This document shows, one piece after another, positions 1-12,500 of a DNA stretch of 64,000 nucleotides (position 1 is the first letter of the stretch; every line of letters begins with the position of its first letter). Under the pieces are notes generated by a model, which saw only the letters and a program-made list of their open reading frames with translations, ran no database searches and was not told where the DNA came from. Source of the stretch: Tubulanus polymorphus (Eukaryota > Nemertea > Palaeonemertea > Tubulaniformes > Tubulanidae); contig NC_134026.1 of NCBI RefSeq assembly GCF_964204645.1, positions 11,000,450 through 11,064,449 of the forward strand. Direction: 5' to 3'. The position numbers were made by a program, and so were the translations under genes.

Positions 1-930
1 TTGAAAATGATATTATAATATTCACGGTATATCCATTCCATGATGTGATAAAACGTCAAAATTGTTTTTCGTTTGGTGTTTTCGTGCATCTGCGTATATC
101 TGGCTTTACTAACCTTTGTATCAATGCCATGATTCAATCAAAGGCCAGGCAGGATATTTATGAATCTCAGGTTTTAGCATAAGCTTTAAAGCGCAGCGCT
201 TACGTATTTTACCAGGAAGAGTGTTGCAGCGATTTCGGCGACGGTAATTGCTCATTGTACCCTGCAAACTATCCATCGAGGCAAAATATTATCATTCAGC
301 ATAATGTAACCCATGGTGAATGTTCCCTCCAAAATCAAGAGTACGGGCAGTTGAACATCTTGCATGATCTTGGGCTACCACGAGATAGGTTGTTTGGTAT
401 AAGAGTTTCCAAGTAAAGAAAACCAATATTTCCTGAGGATAAGGGTGTCTATTTTCCATTGTATCGAATTCTTCATTTGCGAATTTCGAATTTAAAGAAG
501 TTATTAGTTGTTCCGGGATCAACGGGTTTTCTACAAATGTAAATGTGCATATACATGTTTCCATTTTGCGAAAGACCAATTATAACAGTGTGAGTAATTC
601 GAAGCTATAGTAAAATACAGAATCTAGTGATTCTAGTTATATACGTAAATTCGTTCCGCAATTCCACTTGTTTCACTGCAAATTCTGAGATTGGGAATCA
701 AACTTTATGGTTTGAATTCATGCTATTTATCCGAATATTACCTCCAGAGGGCTGATACTGCTGACAAATCAGATATTGTTAGAATCAAGTCTGGGAACGT
801 CAATATCTGACATAGTACGCAACATTTCGTGTCAAAGGTTCTCGTATGGTATAATATGCTGTGAATCAGAGGTACGCAGAAGTGCGGCAAAAAATTCTTC
901 ACGCTAGAGTAACCAACGGATTTATAATCG
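1..930. other. No gene recognised
   Basis: AT-rich sequence with only short open frames that resemble no family I know. No tRNA, terminal repeat or simple repeat stands out. Confidence 0.5.
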
Positions 931-1189
931 TCTGTAGTGTACGAATATACTCAAAGCCATAGTGTGTCCAGTGTTGAAGAAATATCGAACAACGCAATGC
1001 GGACAATATATGCTGGAGACCTCAACGCATCTCGCACCATGATGACGTCCCTAGGCCTGGTAAAAAAGGCGCCTAATACACCGAAGTCCGCAACTGGAAG
1101 CAGGTGGCACCTTAGATTACCTAGACATCGATACCGGCAATATAGTTACCAGAAGGGATGACCTGCAATCAACTAAATTTTAGAATAGA

Positions 1190-1640
1190 GGCGATGATGA
1201 AGAATATAATAGACAAACTCGATATCCTCCCTGATCTGAATAATAAAGTAGAAACAATATCCATATCAATTGGTGACCTCTCATCCAGAGATAAAAAAAG
1301 ATCGAAAATGAAATGATCGCAACAAAAAACTCAATTAACACAAGGCTTGAACACGATGAGATCCGTAAAAACTGCCATCGAAGCGACTGTATTACGAATG
1401 ATCAAGAAAACCGAAAAAGCGATTGCCCGTCTGACTTCACTTGAAAATCAGAACGGGCGCGAAAACTTGATTTTCTATGGAATAAAAGAAAATCCCGATA
1501 AGTCAACACGAGAAAACTGCGAAAGTTTAGTACAAAGTATCGACCCAGAAAGTGTAGTTTTCCAGAAACTAAATCGAAAGACAGGAAAATCAAAACCAAG
1601 AGGAATTAGCGCGATTTATGACTTACCAGGGTAGTGAAAG
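1190..1640 (+). pseudogene. LINE ORF1-like fragment
   Basis: The 95-codon frame at 1347-1634 has an N-terminal stretch with coiled-coil character, then residues like ENQNGRENLIFYGI. A coiled coil followed by 'RxNLIFYGIxE' is typical of LINE ORF1 proteins with an RRM-like domain. The frame ends abruptly after 'ISAIYDLPG', and there is no full upstream ORF1. It lies about 100 bases upstream of an ORF2-like relic on the same strand, so the two probably come from one truncated insertion. The assignment rests on motif character, not on an alignment. Confidence 0.5.
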
Positions 1641-1734
1641 TATACTCAGAAATGCTTATAAACTTACAAACTGAAAAAAAGTGACATATCAATAAGTGAG
1701 GACTGTTGCCCCGAAATGGTCACCCAGATTAAGC

Positions 1735-2300
1735 AGCTCATACATATTATGGTTTATGGAGAACTTGGTCGTTTCCCGCTGTATATTGATACTCAGATAT
1801 CTGCTCCCGAATTCTGGTTGAAAATTCTGAAAGCTACACTTTGGACGCTAATCAACTCAGATAAATAACTATCCTTTCATATCTAATGGACATAAAATGT
1901 GTGATTTATCTAACAATTTAGGTCTTTTTGGATATCCCAGGATGCACCTTTTCATAAAACCTGTTGAGCAAAGACTCTAAGATCAATTTTTAAAAAATGG
2001 TTTCCCTCTATTGAAACCAGCCGCAAATGCAACATCTATAAGCACTTAAAATCATTCATTACTTACGAGAGATACCTTGATATCAATAACCCTAGTTTAG
2101 TAAATGCTTTCAGTACATTGAGCAGTGGATGTCACGATCTTATGATAGAAGGTGGTAGAGGGCCACAGATCCCAAGCGAAAACCGTTTGAGGGAGCTTCA
2201 TTGGGCCCCCTGAATTGATATCATAACACTTCATATTCTGAATGTACATCCACTGTATAATTTATATAACCTGTTAAATTGTCTTTGTAAATACAGATCT
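1735..2300 (+). pseudogene. LINE ORF2 3'-end relic
   Basis: A frame from about 1749 reads [15 protein letters not shown] and then EFWLKIL. This matches the post-reverse-transcriptase segment of the better-preserved copies at 4263-5234 and 12857-13688. Further down, about 1960-2110 still resembles the region before the C-terminal zinc-binding segment, but it is broken by stops (TAA after the first segment, TAG inside the second). It is decayed and non-functional. Confidence 0.5.
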
Positions 2301-3490
2301 GATATATTTTGTTAGTTGTTACCCTAACCAAATCGAATACGAATACCATGTTTTACTATGCTGCATACACTATAACACCCCAAGAAGCAATTTTATCCCC
2401 AATATTATTGGAATTATGCGAGCATTCATAAATTTATAGATTTGATGAACACAACATCCAGCAATCTCCTAAAGCACATTGGAAAATTCCGTGTAAGAGA
2501 CGGAAATTGCTTCTTAGGGGTTACTTAAAATGTAAACGATATTTACATCTATATATTAAGGGTAAAACGCCAACTGTCAGATCGATATAAGGTCGTCATA
2601 CAAGCATTAATTACTTTGACGAATAAATGCTACCATTTTGAATTATTATGATAATTATTATCATTATCATTACCAAACTTGTTAGAAGCTATCAGTGAGC
2701 GCGAGGACAGGAAAATCAGAAATTGACACACAAGAAGCATCTATTCCAGCGCTTAAATCATCCCGACATCCCTAAACCTTAATGGCGATCTTCACCCGAA
2801 AAAGGTTCCGATGGAACAAGCCACTGACAAATTGACTAAAGTAGTACAGCGATGCACTGCTGAGCTCCACTCAAAGCGAGACTCGGCTTCACTACAGCGT
2901 TTTTTATGGTTTTACACGCGGATAACTTCCTCAATCGTGCGTTTAAATTTAATGAACGTCTCACGATGAGTAATAGTCTGCGTGATAGCCAGTTCTGTTT
3001 TCCTGTCACACTGACAAACTCCGATTATCTAATAAATCTCTGCAACCAGCTACACGAATCTCCGATATTTATATTTTCCCGGATCCTTATAGCTGTTATT
3101 GACATTAAAGCCAATATTCCATTGTTTTCTTTTTTGATTATTACAACACATTTCATCCGCCCACAGATTATTTACCATGCTTGCCCGAGCATTTCAGATA
3201 AATGAATTGTGTATGTGCTGAGGGTTTGAAGCAAAAAATAAAAATAAATATAGATCAGGAAGAAGATAGAGCTTATGACACTTAATGTGGCAAACTAAGT
3301 GCATGAAAGAGACCGTAAAAAACCGTATGTGCTCATCAACGATAATACCTATCATATGAGAACAATCAAAATGATTCAAAAACTGTTACATTTAAACGTT
3401 AAATTTCAATCCATTGCAATTATCAACATGACGAATGGCTGCCAAAACTTAATTGACTCTAAACGAATTCGTTTCAGAGTACCGGTACCG
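2300..3490. other. No gene recognised; low-complexity AT sequence
   Basis: Contains a short ATTATT/ATCATT low-complexity run near 2641-2675. The two approximately 100-codon open frames here show no recognisable domain and are most likely chance. Confidence 0.5.
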
Positions 3491-3494
3491 CTAG

Positions 3495-4046
3495 CGAATG
3501 TTGGTAAAAATGTTCCGGGAAATAATGACCCCGAAAAAAATTTCCCGGAAAATATATCCCCGGAAAAAATGTCCCCGGAAAAATGTCCAATAAGGTAGAC
3601 AAAGATATCACAGTCTATCATTACTAATTAAGTAAATTTCACATCAAACTAACACCAGAGAACAAACTAATGTGGTACTTGTGTTATACAATTAATAATT
3701 TACCACAAACAATTCATTGAGTGGCCATGAGAATTACAGGCCTCATAGTTTAGCACTAATTAATTTTGCCTATTGATAACATGTGACTTCATTACATGAT
3801 ACTTCAAATTTTTAAAATTGAGGGCGCAGTTGCTAAATTACACAATGGGGAAAATTATGAAAAGGTAAAAAGTAAATGCACAGTTTATTAAATTAATACC
3901 CGGTACACCAAATGTAAGAAGAATTCAAATTCATGATACAAATTATCAAACCAAAGTACGGTATATATTATCGATGTGTACCTTATTAAGTTAGAAATGA
4001 TCGATAGACTGGGACATTTTTTCCCGGGTCATTATTTCCCATATAC
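3495..4046. mobile_element. MITE with purine-rich subterminal repeats
   Basis: The left end (about 3503-3592) holds several imperfect copies of CCCCGGAAAAAATGT, with GGGAAATAATGACCC near its outer edge. The right end (about 4008-4042) carries the inverse: GGACATTTTTTCCCGGG followed by TCATTATTTCCC. Inside both ends an AGTCTATC-like motif also recurs in inverse orientation. There is no coding capacity. The subterminal array is longer on the left, so the right end may be partly deleted. Its architecture resembles the element at 49672-50368. Confidence 0.6.
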
Positions 4047-4133
4047 GTAACTTCGGTTATATAAAATGCTAGGCCTGACAGGAATTGAACTACCCGAATC
4101 GACGAAGTGGTTGTATGTGGTCAGACCCAGCCC

Positions 4134-5887
4134 GCGAATTTCTTTTTCACACCAGGTCCGCCATCTTGTTTCTACATGTGACATGCTATCACGTGATCTC
4201 AACATGTAAACATAATAACTACCTTTTTAATAATTTTTAACTACCTTTTTAAGATTAAAACTTTTGACCTGAGAGATAATGTTGTCACGGCTTTGAAACT
4301 GTTCAATATCTCTGTGGTACCAATTCTAACGTACTGCTGTGAAGTTTGGGGTCCCTTCTACACTGAGAAGGTCAATGATACAAATTTTATGTCTATTTGC
4401 AATACTTTACCAGCCGAGAAAATTAATATAAACTTTTGTAAATATTTGTTAGGTGTGCATAAGAATGCTACCAACGCAGCAATTATGGGTGAGCTCGGGC
4501 AATACCCTATTCTCATCCCTGTCATTTATCTTAGCTCAAAATTTTGGTTTCGAGTGTGTTCGTCTGACATCAATTCCCTGGTTAGGAAGTCGTATTTGGA
4601 CTGCCTTTCCTCTATACATTTATCACCTAACTGTTATAACTGGGGATTAGCAATGAAGAAATTGATGAATTTTGGCTTCAGTGAAACCTGGGAGAATCAA
4701 GGCTCAATTAATTTTTGTAAAACCGCTCGTGAACTCAAATTATACACCCAGGCTTTATATAAATATAATTGGGCGTCCTTTGTGTTCTCCAATGATCTCG
4801 GTAGGGAGAAATCAAAATTAAGAACGTACAAACGTTTCAAATATAATTTCTCCCTCGAAAGGTATCATTTATAGATAAAAAATTTTCATAAACGCAAGGT
4901 TCTTGCTAGGTTACGAACAAGCGCACACCAACTAAGAATAGAGGCTGACAGATATAAAAAGCCTTTTGTTCCTGCTAAGGACAGAATTTGTAGGTTATGT
5001 GATTCGGCCCAAATTGAGGATGAGCAACATTTCATCCTCCAATGTCAACTATATGACACCGAAAGGAAAAACTTTTTGAATTCGCTCCGATTAATTATGC
5101 CCATCGACAATTTTTCCGAGGATGAACTTTTTATTCTCCTGATGTCCTATGGTAACGACTTTGAGATCTGCAACCTTTTCTGTAACTATATACAACAAAT
5201 AACAGACAAAAGAAACGGGTTTTTTTTTGGTTAGATATGCCCCGGAGGTGGGAGTGAACCCTCAACTTGGTTTTTCACTCCCACCTCCCGGCTAGTATAC
5301 ATATGCTTCTTCCAGTTTTCTCATGATGGAGCCCCGGAGTGTGTCCTCTAAATCATGCTTGTTCCGCAAATGTGTTATCCTGTCTATTTTAAATTGTAAT
5401 TTTCTACTCTGTAAAATTAATTGTCCTTTTTCTCCTTTATTGCATTATATACTTGTATGTTTTATTGTAAAACTTTTAAGTTGTAATAAAGTATTGAATT
5501 GAATTGAACTACCGGTATACATAAAACACGTGTTCCTTATAAAACAGGAATAAGTTGAATAACGAGACCCACTAAGTAACAAAACGAAAATTGGAGTCTA
5601 GAATATAATCCTTAATCATAATGTTAATAAATTTGGGGAATTATTTGTTTTATTACACTGTGTTACATAAATTTGCAGCATTTTTGGTTACTCTGTCTCT
5701 ACTACGTACGACTACGTACGACTCTTACTCTAGGCCATTTAGACCGAAGAGCATTCGAGATTAATCGTCACGATTGCACGACTGCTCTGATGAACTGAAT
5801 CATCATTCATGAACATGTAGACCGGAAATAAATCGGAGTTACGCATGCGCAACAAAGCACCGACCTGGTGTGAAAAAAAAAATTCGC
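4134..5887. mobile_element. Possible TIR-flanked unit around a LINE fragment
   Basis: GCGAATTTCTTTTTCACACC plus AGGTC at 4134-4158 recurs inverted at 5862-5887 (GACCTGGTGTG, an A-run, then TTCGC), giving inverted arms of about 25 bp. The interior is the LINE 3' fragment plus about 350 bases of unassigned sequence. The LINE may have inserted into a MITE with these ends, or the two arms may be separate copies of one short element in opposite orientation. Confidence 0.45.
4263..5512 (+). pseudogene. LINE ORF2 C-terminal part with 3' UTR
   Basis: One frame runs from about 4293 to a terminal TAG at 5232-5234, interrupted once by an in-frame TAG at 4872-4874. It starts within the post-RT region (VPILTYCCEVWGPF), continues through LLGVHKNATNAAIMGELGQ, and ends with a zinc-binding C-terminus (RICRLCDSAQ, then DEQHFILQC) as in LINE zf-RVT segments. 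The reverse transcriptase core is missing, so this is a 5'-truncated insertion. The 3' UTR has an inverted repeat in which GGAGGTGGGAGTGAA near 5243 pairs with TTCACTCCCACCTCC near 5272, and ends near 5490-5512 in AATAAAG plus short GAATT repeats. One stop in about 310 codons implies a fairly recent insertion. Confidence 0.75.
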
Positions 5888-6511
5888 ACCCAGCCCGGCA
5901 AATCTCTGAAGGTACAAACCGGCAACCAGTCTACAAAAATTGACCGGCAACCAGTCTAATTTGACAGGCCGATATGTAGACTGGTCGCCTGTCCCAAAGT
6001 TAGACTGGTTGCCTGTCCCATTCTAAATGCGAATTTATCACGTCAAATCTGATTTGATTTTCCTAATCAAGATTTTCTAGTAATGTGTCATCTAATCAAA
6101 TCAGATTTGACTAACATGATGAATTTGACAATTTGTCCAAAATGGCAGACAAGAAAATACTGCCACTGGTGTTTGATATTATTTTCGACGGATGAATGCC
6201 CACTGGATAATGCTTCGCAAAGCTTTTCTCTTCTGCACCACAACAATGGCAAATCCCAGTAGATGTCTTTCTCGAAACAGAAGCGACGAAAAATATGAAA
6301 AAGCGTAAAGTGCCCCTTATACCAGAGTTTGTTGAAGTTGACCATACCACGGTTTAATACACAGGAATTCACAGAACGATTTCGCAACATTTGACGTGAT
6401 ACTGTCGCACATCGGGCCGTTAGTAAAGGCTAACTTTGCAGACACAGAAAAAATGATCATGGTTGAATAACATTAGTATACATCAGTTATGCTGTCACGC
6501 AAGTGCCAATT

Positions 6512-7495
6512 ATGAGAATCGCTGATTAGTTTGGAGTTTCAGAATCGAGTGTCTTCAATATAATTGGTGAGGAATACATTATATTTATAGGCCTATTTCA
6601 TACCTGGCAAGTGAGGTCCTTCCATTACTGGAAAATCAAGGTCGTTGCGACATGTAACCTACTAAAAAATGGAAGATAGATGTACCAACAATTTGCCGTA
6701 GTTTTCTATATTTATTTATCATTTTTCTATATCTATTTTATCTTTTTTTATTTCCCCGTTATGATTAGTTGTTCTCTCTCTCTAATTTGTGGTTCTCTCT
6801 CTATTTTAGGCTTGCTTTCGAAAATCATATGTGAAAATATGCTGTCTCGTTTTGTTATGACCTTCTGGTGAGAGAGTTCAGCAAGAATTCGATGGTGTTT
6901 TGCATCTCAGAAGGGATTTCCCAATTGGTGTTAGGCGTTATCTATGGTACGCACATAAACATTAAATCACCAATGAAATATCAGGAAAATTATATCAATA
7001 GGAAACAATTTCACAGTATAAATGCATTTGCAGTTTGTGACCATGAATATTTATTCACTGATGTAACTGTAGGATGGCCGGGCTCCTGTCATGATTCAAG
7101 AGTACATGTATTAAAAAATTCAGTGCTTTATAAAGAAAGATTATTGAAAACAGGAAGCTTATTTTACCAAGAAATTTGCACTTATCAGGGGACTCTGCAT
7201 ATGGATTGGATACATTTTTAATGTCCCCGTTTAAGAATAATGGTATATTAACTCAATTCCAGCTTGATTATGATTATAAGCATAGTTCCTCCCGAATGAG
7301 GATTGAAAATACGTTTGGAATTTTCAAAGGTCGGTTCAGACGTTTGAAGTACATTGATATGCATAACCATGAACGACTACTTTATTTCGTAACCAGTTGC
7401 TTTGTTCTTCACAATATTTGTCAAATAAACCAAGAATGCTGTGAAGAATACTTGAGAGAAGGCATTGAGGAAGATCCAATTCCTATGGAATGATG
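6512..7495 (+). pseudogene. PIF/Harbinger DDE transposase (broken)
   Basis: Related to HARBI1-like DDE_Tnp_4 transposases. At 6512 a helix-turn-helix-like FGVSESSV segment follows a premature stop. The catalytic domain starts around 6960 (RKQFHSINAFAVCD, then GWPGSCHDSRV) and ends with RIENTFGIFKGRFRRLK and a FVLHNIC motif near 7420. The three DDE acidic residues can be placed: D in the VCDHEYLFTDV region, D in LSGDSAYG, and E in RIENTFG. A frameshift near 7171-7190 splits the domain into frames 6868-7221 and 7176-7493. An AT-rich insertion-like stretch at 6680-6860 separates the N-terminal part. It cannot make an intact enzyme. Confidence 0.8.
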
Positions 7496-7569
7496 GAGCT
7501 AATCCGGCTGCTGAAGGAAAACGAATGGCTATCGCAACAATACTTTCTATTGAAGATTGATAGACTTAA

Positions 7570-8050
7570 AACTGAAGCTGAATAAAGAATATTTATTACC
7601 TGTATGCAAAACATAAGATTTAAGTTTTCTTTCGTCTGTTCAGTAAAAGGTTTGTGCACAGAATCCAAGATAACAAAAAGATTTTAATTTGATAGGATTG
7701 GTTTTTTAATTAAATTTATAGCATTTGTGACGTAAATTGTGAGGATTTTTAACAATTAAATCTTTAACATAAGATATAACATTTACAACAAATTCATAAA
7801 AAAAGATGATACACTGTATTTATAACAGAAACATAAAACGCTGTACACAAAATACAATAAAGTCACAATACCGGGAAATATCTTGACAGTCAAATGAGAA
7901 TAAGCCGATTTGAGTCTCTAATATTGGAACAGTGATGAAAGTTCTAAATTTGTACATATTGAAGGAGTACGAGGTCGGGAGCTCTACTTAAAATTTGTCT
8001 TACAGTTTTTGAAATAGACGATTTACTTAAAGACTAAATCTAGTATTTTC
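7570..8050. other. Spacer inside the Harbinger unit
   Basis: AT-rich sequence between the 3' ends of the two convergent transposon relics. No coding motif is visible. Confidence 0.4.
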
Positions 8051-8500
8051 GACATAAACTTTCTCGCGTTGTAACTGCATTAATTCATCATGATGGCTTT
8101 TCATATGTTCCAAGATAACCTATCTTGTTTTATAGACTCATCGTACTCCTTCAATATAGCCATTACCTGTTCATTTCTAGGGGTTTCCCTTTTGCGTCTT
8201 TTCCAAGGGGGAATATGATCGAGTAAATCATCTTCTGACTGCTCAGACGATAATATTAAACTTTCAGTAGATTTATTGATGAAAGTATTACCAAACCAGG
8301 AGCAATATCAGGACTATCTCCAAGATATTCAACTTGCCGAAGTTTCGACATGATTAATCGAGGGTCGTTTCCAGTTCTTTTGTTTTGGTCTACAGTTTTT
8401 CTATATGCAAAAGTTAAGTTGTTCCACTTGTTCTTAACTTGTGTTTCGTTAAAATTGAATGATTCTTCCAGTAGTTTTCCGGCTATTTGCTTCCACAATT
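8050..8500 (-). pseudogene. Harbinger Myb/SANT-like partner protein (broken)
   Basis: The minus-strand frame 8498-8256 reads WKQIAGKLLEE, then QVKNKWNNLTFAYRKTVD and NKRTGNDPR. This is the Myb/SANT-like DNA-binding domain that accompanies PIF/Harbinger transposases and directs them to the element ends. The frame begins with TTG, so the true start is lost. A second segment in another frame (about 8240-8110) reads DHIPPWKRRKRETPRNEQVM, a basic tail expected downstream in this family, so at least one frameshift has occurred. The convergent transposase relic supports the call. Confidence 0.7.
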
Positions 8501-8999
8501 AATTTTTCTTTGTTGAATTGAATCGATATTGGAAAGTCTTACGGAGTTCAATCAGTCTAAACACAGCTGCGCGACACATTTTCTCGTTATTCAAAGCGGA
8601 CTCATTTGGAGAAAAAAAGAAACATTAACTCTCCATAGTACAGAACTTAACAGAAACAACAATAAATGTATGAATATAGAATCAACAAACCCGAGTCTTT
8701 TCGACGTGTCTTACACAGTCGTATGATTGTCTAATGCTTCCATAACACCAGTATCTGAAAGAGACGATAAACACTGTATGTATTTCACGAATCTGAATGA
8801 GCAAGGCAAAAACTTGTACACAATCGCCTTCCGATGATAAACATACCATTGATGTATTCTGCAGGATAATTGTCTCACCATTCTCTAAAAACTTCAGGAT
8901 TTACTGTGAAAGTCATCATTGTATCTTCTTCAGGCTGAAACAAAATTTCTTTTTTATTTTCACCATATCTATTGAAATGATACACATAACTCCGAATGT

Positions 9000-9090
9000 T
9001 AGCACTTACTCATCTTCACCCGTCAAGGGATTCGAACCCACTACGCTAAAGCTGTTCGCGAACCCCTTGACCTCACAAGTCGTTGGAGTC
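9000..9090 (-). other. Possible tRNA-like promoter box (weak SINE candidate)
   Basis: On the minus strand GTGGGTTCGAATCCC resembles an RNA polymerase III B box and is preceded by a weak A-box-like TTAGCGTAGTGGG. No cloverleaf could be folded by eye. It may be a SINE head inside the Harbinger unit, or chance. Confidence 0.2.
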
Positions 9091-9538
9091 GTTACTAGCC
9101 GACCAGAATCCGGTCGTACCAATCACAGCGCTTGTAACAAATGACTTTAGGCTTCTATTGGTTTTCCCGTTAAATAGACCAATCAGCGAACGTTTTACTG
9201 AACAAGGAAGTATTTCGCAAATCGATATATGACGTCATGTGCAACAGCGCCAGTAATGAAATCACGCTTCGTGAGGCCAGGGGGCTGGTGGAAGCGAGTT
9301 CGGGAGTGATACCTGACCCCTGGCAAGCGAGGATGGCATTTACTCTGCAATTTTAAGGGGTTGTTCAGTAATTGGAGATAGAGACCGGTAACCAGTCTAT
9401 CCAAAAGATAGAACCGGTAACCAGTCTAGTCGATATGTGGCGCCGCCTATCGCGGAAGTAAAATTGATTGATTGATTGATTGCGATTGTGTAATCCTTTA
9501 CCCTATAAATCTCAAGTTCTCTCTATCAAGTTATCATC

Positions 9539-12500
9539 ATGTTATCTGCATCAAGACTTGTAAGTTAAGTTAGACATAGGCCATTATTCATTCATATAAA
9601 GTCTACTAATTATTTTCGTGCGTGTCAACGATTTTTTTGGGGATATTTCGCTTAATCTTTTTGGGGCACAGGGATTCGTATTCACTTCGCAGACAGAGTG
9701 GATATTTTACCGTATACGGCTGAGTATTTATTTCCGCTATTTTACCGTACATCGTTGCTGATAGGCTGATTTACACTGCGCGTGCGCACAGAGGTGCACG
9801 ACTTAGAAAATTCAAGGAAAGTGGGCCAGAAAGTGTGGTGGAGAGCAGAGTTAGAGAAAATAGAGCGGATAGAGTGAGACTCCAACCCGGGCCAGTAAAT
9901 TACTAGCGCAGGGTCTAGTCAGTAACCTGTCTGTGGTTTAGTTTCACGATCGGATATTTTCACAAACCACAGTCAGGAATGGGAAGGTCATTTTTGTATG
10001 AAATCTTCGTCAGCCAATTTGACTGACGAGTAATTTGCCTGGCATTTCATTGTCTCTTAAGATATCCGTCTAATTTTTGCTGTAATCGACGCACAACAGA
10101 TTCGTAGTTTGTCTGATACCTATAACACCTCACCTGACGATCTTAATCCATGTGCAAATCGGCCGTAAAGTGAGAGTAAATTTCCGTCCAGTCAACAGCT
10201 GCCATTTTGAAAATTACTGGAGGTGCTGGCACCTGTGGACTGAGGCCAGGACAACAGCACAAACTCACGAAGCGAAACGACGAAATTGAAAAAATTAAGA
10301 AATCAACACTTATTCCCATTTTTCTTTTACCAAAATTTATTACTTCATTATTTATCTTGGAAAACACGAAGATTTGAAATGTAAGTTGGAAAACCATCAA
10401 AAATAAAAATTGTCGTTTCGTCTTGGAAGTTTTATAAAAATCCTTGTAGGTCCCCTTGTCTTATCATGCCACATGTGCAATACAGAGAAATGGCGGCTAA
10501 TGGCGAAATTTGTTGAGAAATTAATTAATTTCTCAAAATAATGTTGATTAACCACTCGAAACATACATAAAATTGGATTATTTCGAAAGGTACCTGTGAT
10601 AGATTGTGAATTAAGCCATTAATTGTGGACTGAAGTGAATAGAAAGTATATTTTTGAAGTGTTACTTTTTTCAACCGTGTTGCAAGGGAAAAGATTTATC
10701 TGAGGTATTTGTTCCTGCCAGATTCAGTCGCTGTCTGTGCTACTTGTGTATTCTACGATTGTATAGTGTAAGTTATTAGGTATTGACTCTCAGCTGGGAG
10801 TGTATTTTGACAAATTTAACCAACAGAATGCATCATCATTTGCCATTTTATGTAAAGCTGACAGGCTGGCCATAGCGCCTCTTAGGGCTCTTGTTTAGTC
10901 ATTTATTTGTAACAACCACACATCTCTTGGGGGTTTTCACCGACAGCGCCCCTACTACTCGTCCCCGGGACTCGTCTCCTGGGGGAAACTTGATGTACTC
11001 AGTTATCATCAATTTCCACACTGTGTCATACTCCAAGTTAACAAAAATGGCACAAAAAAAAGTGAAAAGATCTTTAATCAAAATCATATACTGGTTGTTC
11101 TATGACAAAGGTAAGGGCACAGTTCCTAGAGTGTAAGCTTAACACAGTTAAATTTGAATTTTTGTCTTGTTTCACTGTGGAGTAAGCAATAGCCCTAAAC
11201 AAAAAATTAGTTATACTCATTTTGTGAGACTGCCTGGGCACTGGTCAAGGTTATCCCATTAATCACTAACCCTGTCCCTGGTGGTTTAGTTTCGCAATTT
11301 GATTATTCTCCATAGAAAATTCTAAAATTATAAAAGCTTAACCACCAATGAGTACATACCGTAACTACCTAGTATGGCATCGGCATCTAGGTCCTACAAT
11401 TCATATCTTTCTTTTCAGTTTGGTCAGCTGCGCTCAGATACGTACTTAACACTCTTTAATTCTATTTGTGTTTGCAGCTTAGACAGAGTTGCCGAACAGC
11501 TTCGAGATTTATCGAAAATGGGCGAATTATGTCAACTCAATATGTACCTGTCACTCATCTATCTGATGATGAAAAAATGATGCAAGAAACAGGTTTGTAA
11601 AGCCAAATATTTGTACCTTGAGCTCTTATAACAATAAGCAGGAAAAACTATGAAATTACAATTTTGAGTGAGAAAATGCTCAACTTGAGAAAATGCTCTT
11701 CACGCTGTTTGCGTGATACCACACATTTCATGTTGCCAGATGTAAGTAGCAGTGATTGGCCATTCTTAAAATGATTGTTGTGTCCTGGAAGTAACTTCAG
11801 AGTGTCCTGACAATAGCCGCGATCACATGCAGAGCAGATGATTTGGCCCATCCCTAATAAGAAAGTGCTCTCACCTGCAAACCAATCACTCTAAACAATG
11901 CTCAAACAGAACTAACACTTCCAGCACTTCTGAGTGGCAATTCAAGCGCAATCAGATAATTTTCCGCTGTTCGGCGGATTTCCGCCTTTTCAATCAATTT
12001 TTATAATTTCTCAGATCGATGCAAATCCGTTGAACAAAATGGGGGGGGTGGTGGTGAGGATAATGGCATCTTAAGTATAGATTGGTAGGATCATAAAAGC
12101 GTTTTCCAATCTATTTTTAAATGCGATCATTATCGTTAACGAAGTTTTATCTATCTGTTGCCCGACCGTGTGTCTGTGGATATATGTATCTACATTATTG
12201 ATTTTTTTACCGAGTGTTGCTGGCGTGTAGTGCTGAAAAACGGCTTTTGCGGCCCACAACGTGGCGCCGCCTACATTATTGTTTTTCTTATGCAAATGAA
12301 TAGATGATGAGCATCTTGACTCGTCTTGGAAGTAGCAGTGTGTTACCGGTGAAACATCGGACGATGTTGTTTAATTCTCTGAGTGAAATTTCAATGTTAA
12401 AACTGCTGAAAAACAATCTGAGACGATGTGAAAAATCATAATTTACTGTGGGGAGGACCCCCAGGCCCTCTCATTACTTCGCGCCTTTGGGGCTCATGAC

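Larger units (their letters stand above)
5900..9438. mobile_element. Decayed PIF/Harbinger transposon unit
   Basis: Two TAGACTGGTYGCCTGTCC motifs at 5977-5994 and 6001-6018 face two inverse ACCGGTAACCAGTCTA motifs at 9383-9399 and 9411-9428. Between them lie a Harbinger-type DDE transposase relic (+) and a Myb/SANT-like partner relic (-), the two genes expected of an autonomous PIF/Harbinger element. Two more ACCGGCAACCAGTCTA copies at 5917-5958 lie just outside in the right-end orientation, as if another copy's right end abuts this one. The right edge is only about 100 bases upstream of the ACADSB copy 1 start codon. The target duplication is not resolved. Confidence 0.6.

Noticed and set aside
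292-579. 95-codon open frame (-)
   Set aside because: No recognisable motif, no splice or start context; chance ORF in repeat-rich DNA.
2906-3205. 99-codon open frame (+)
   Set aside because: Hydrophobic low-complexity translation with no family resemblance.
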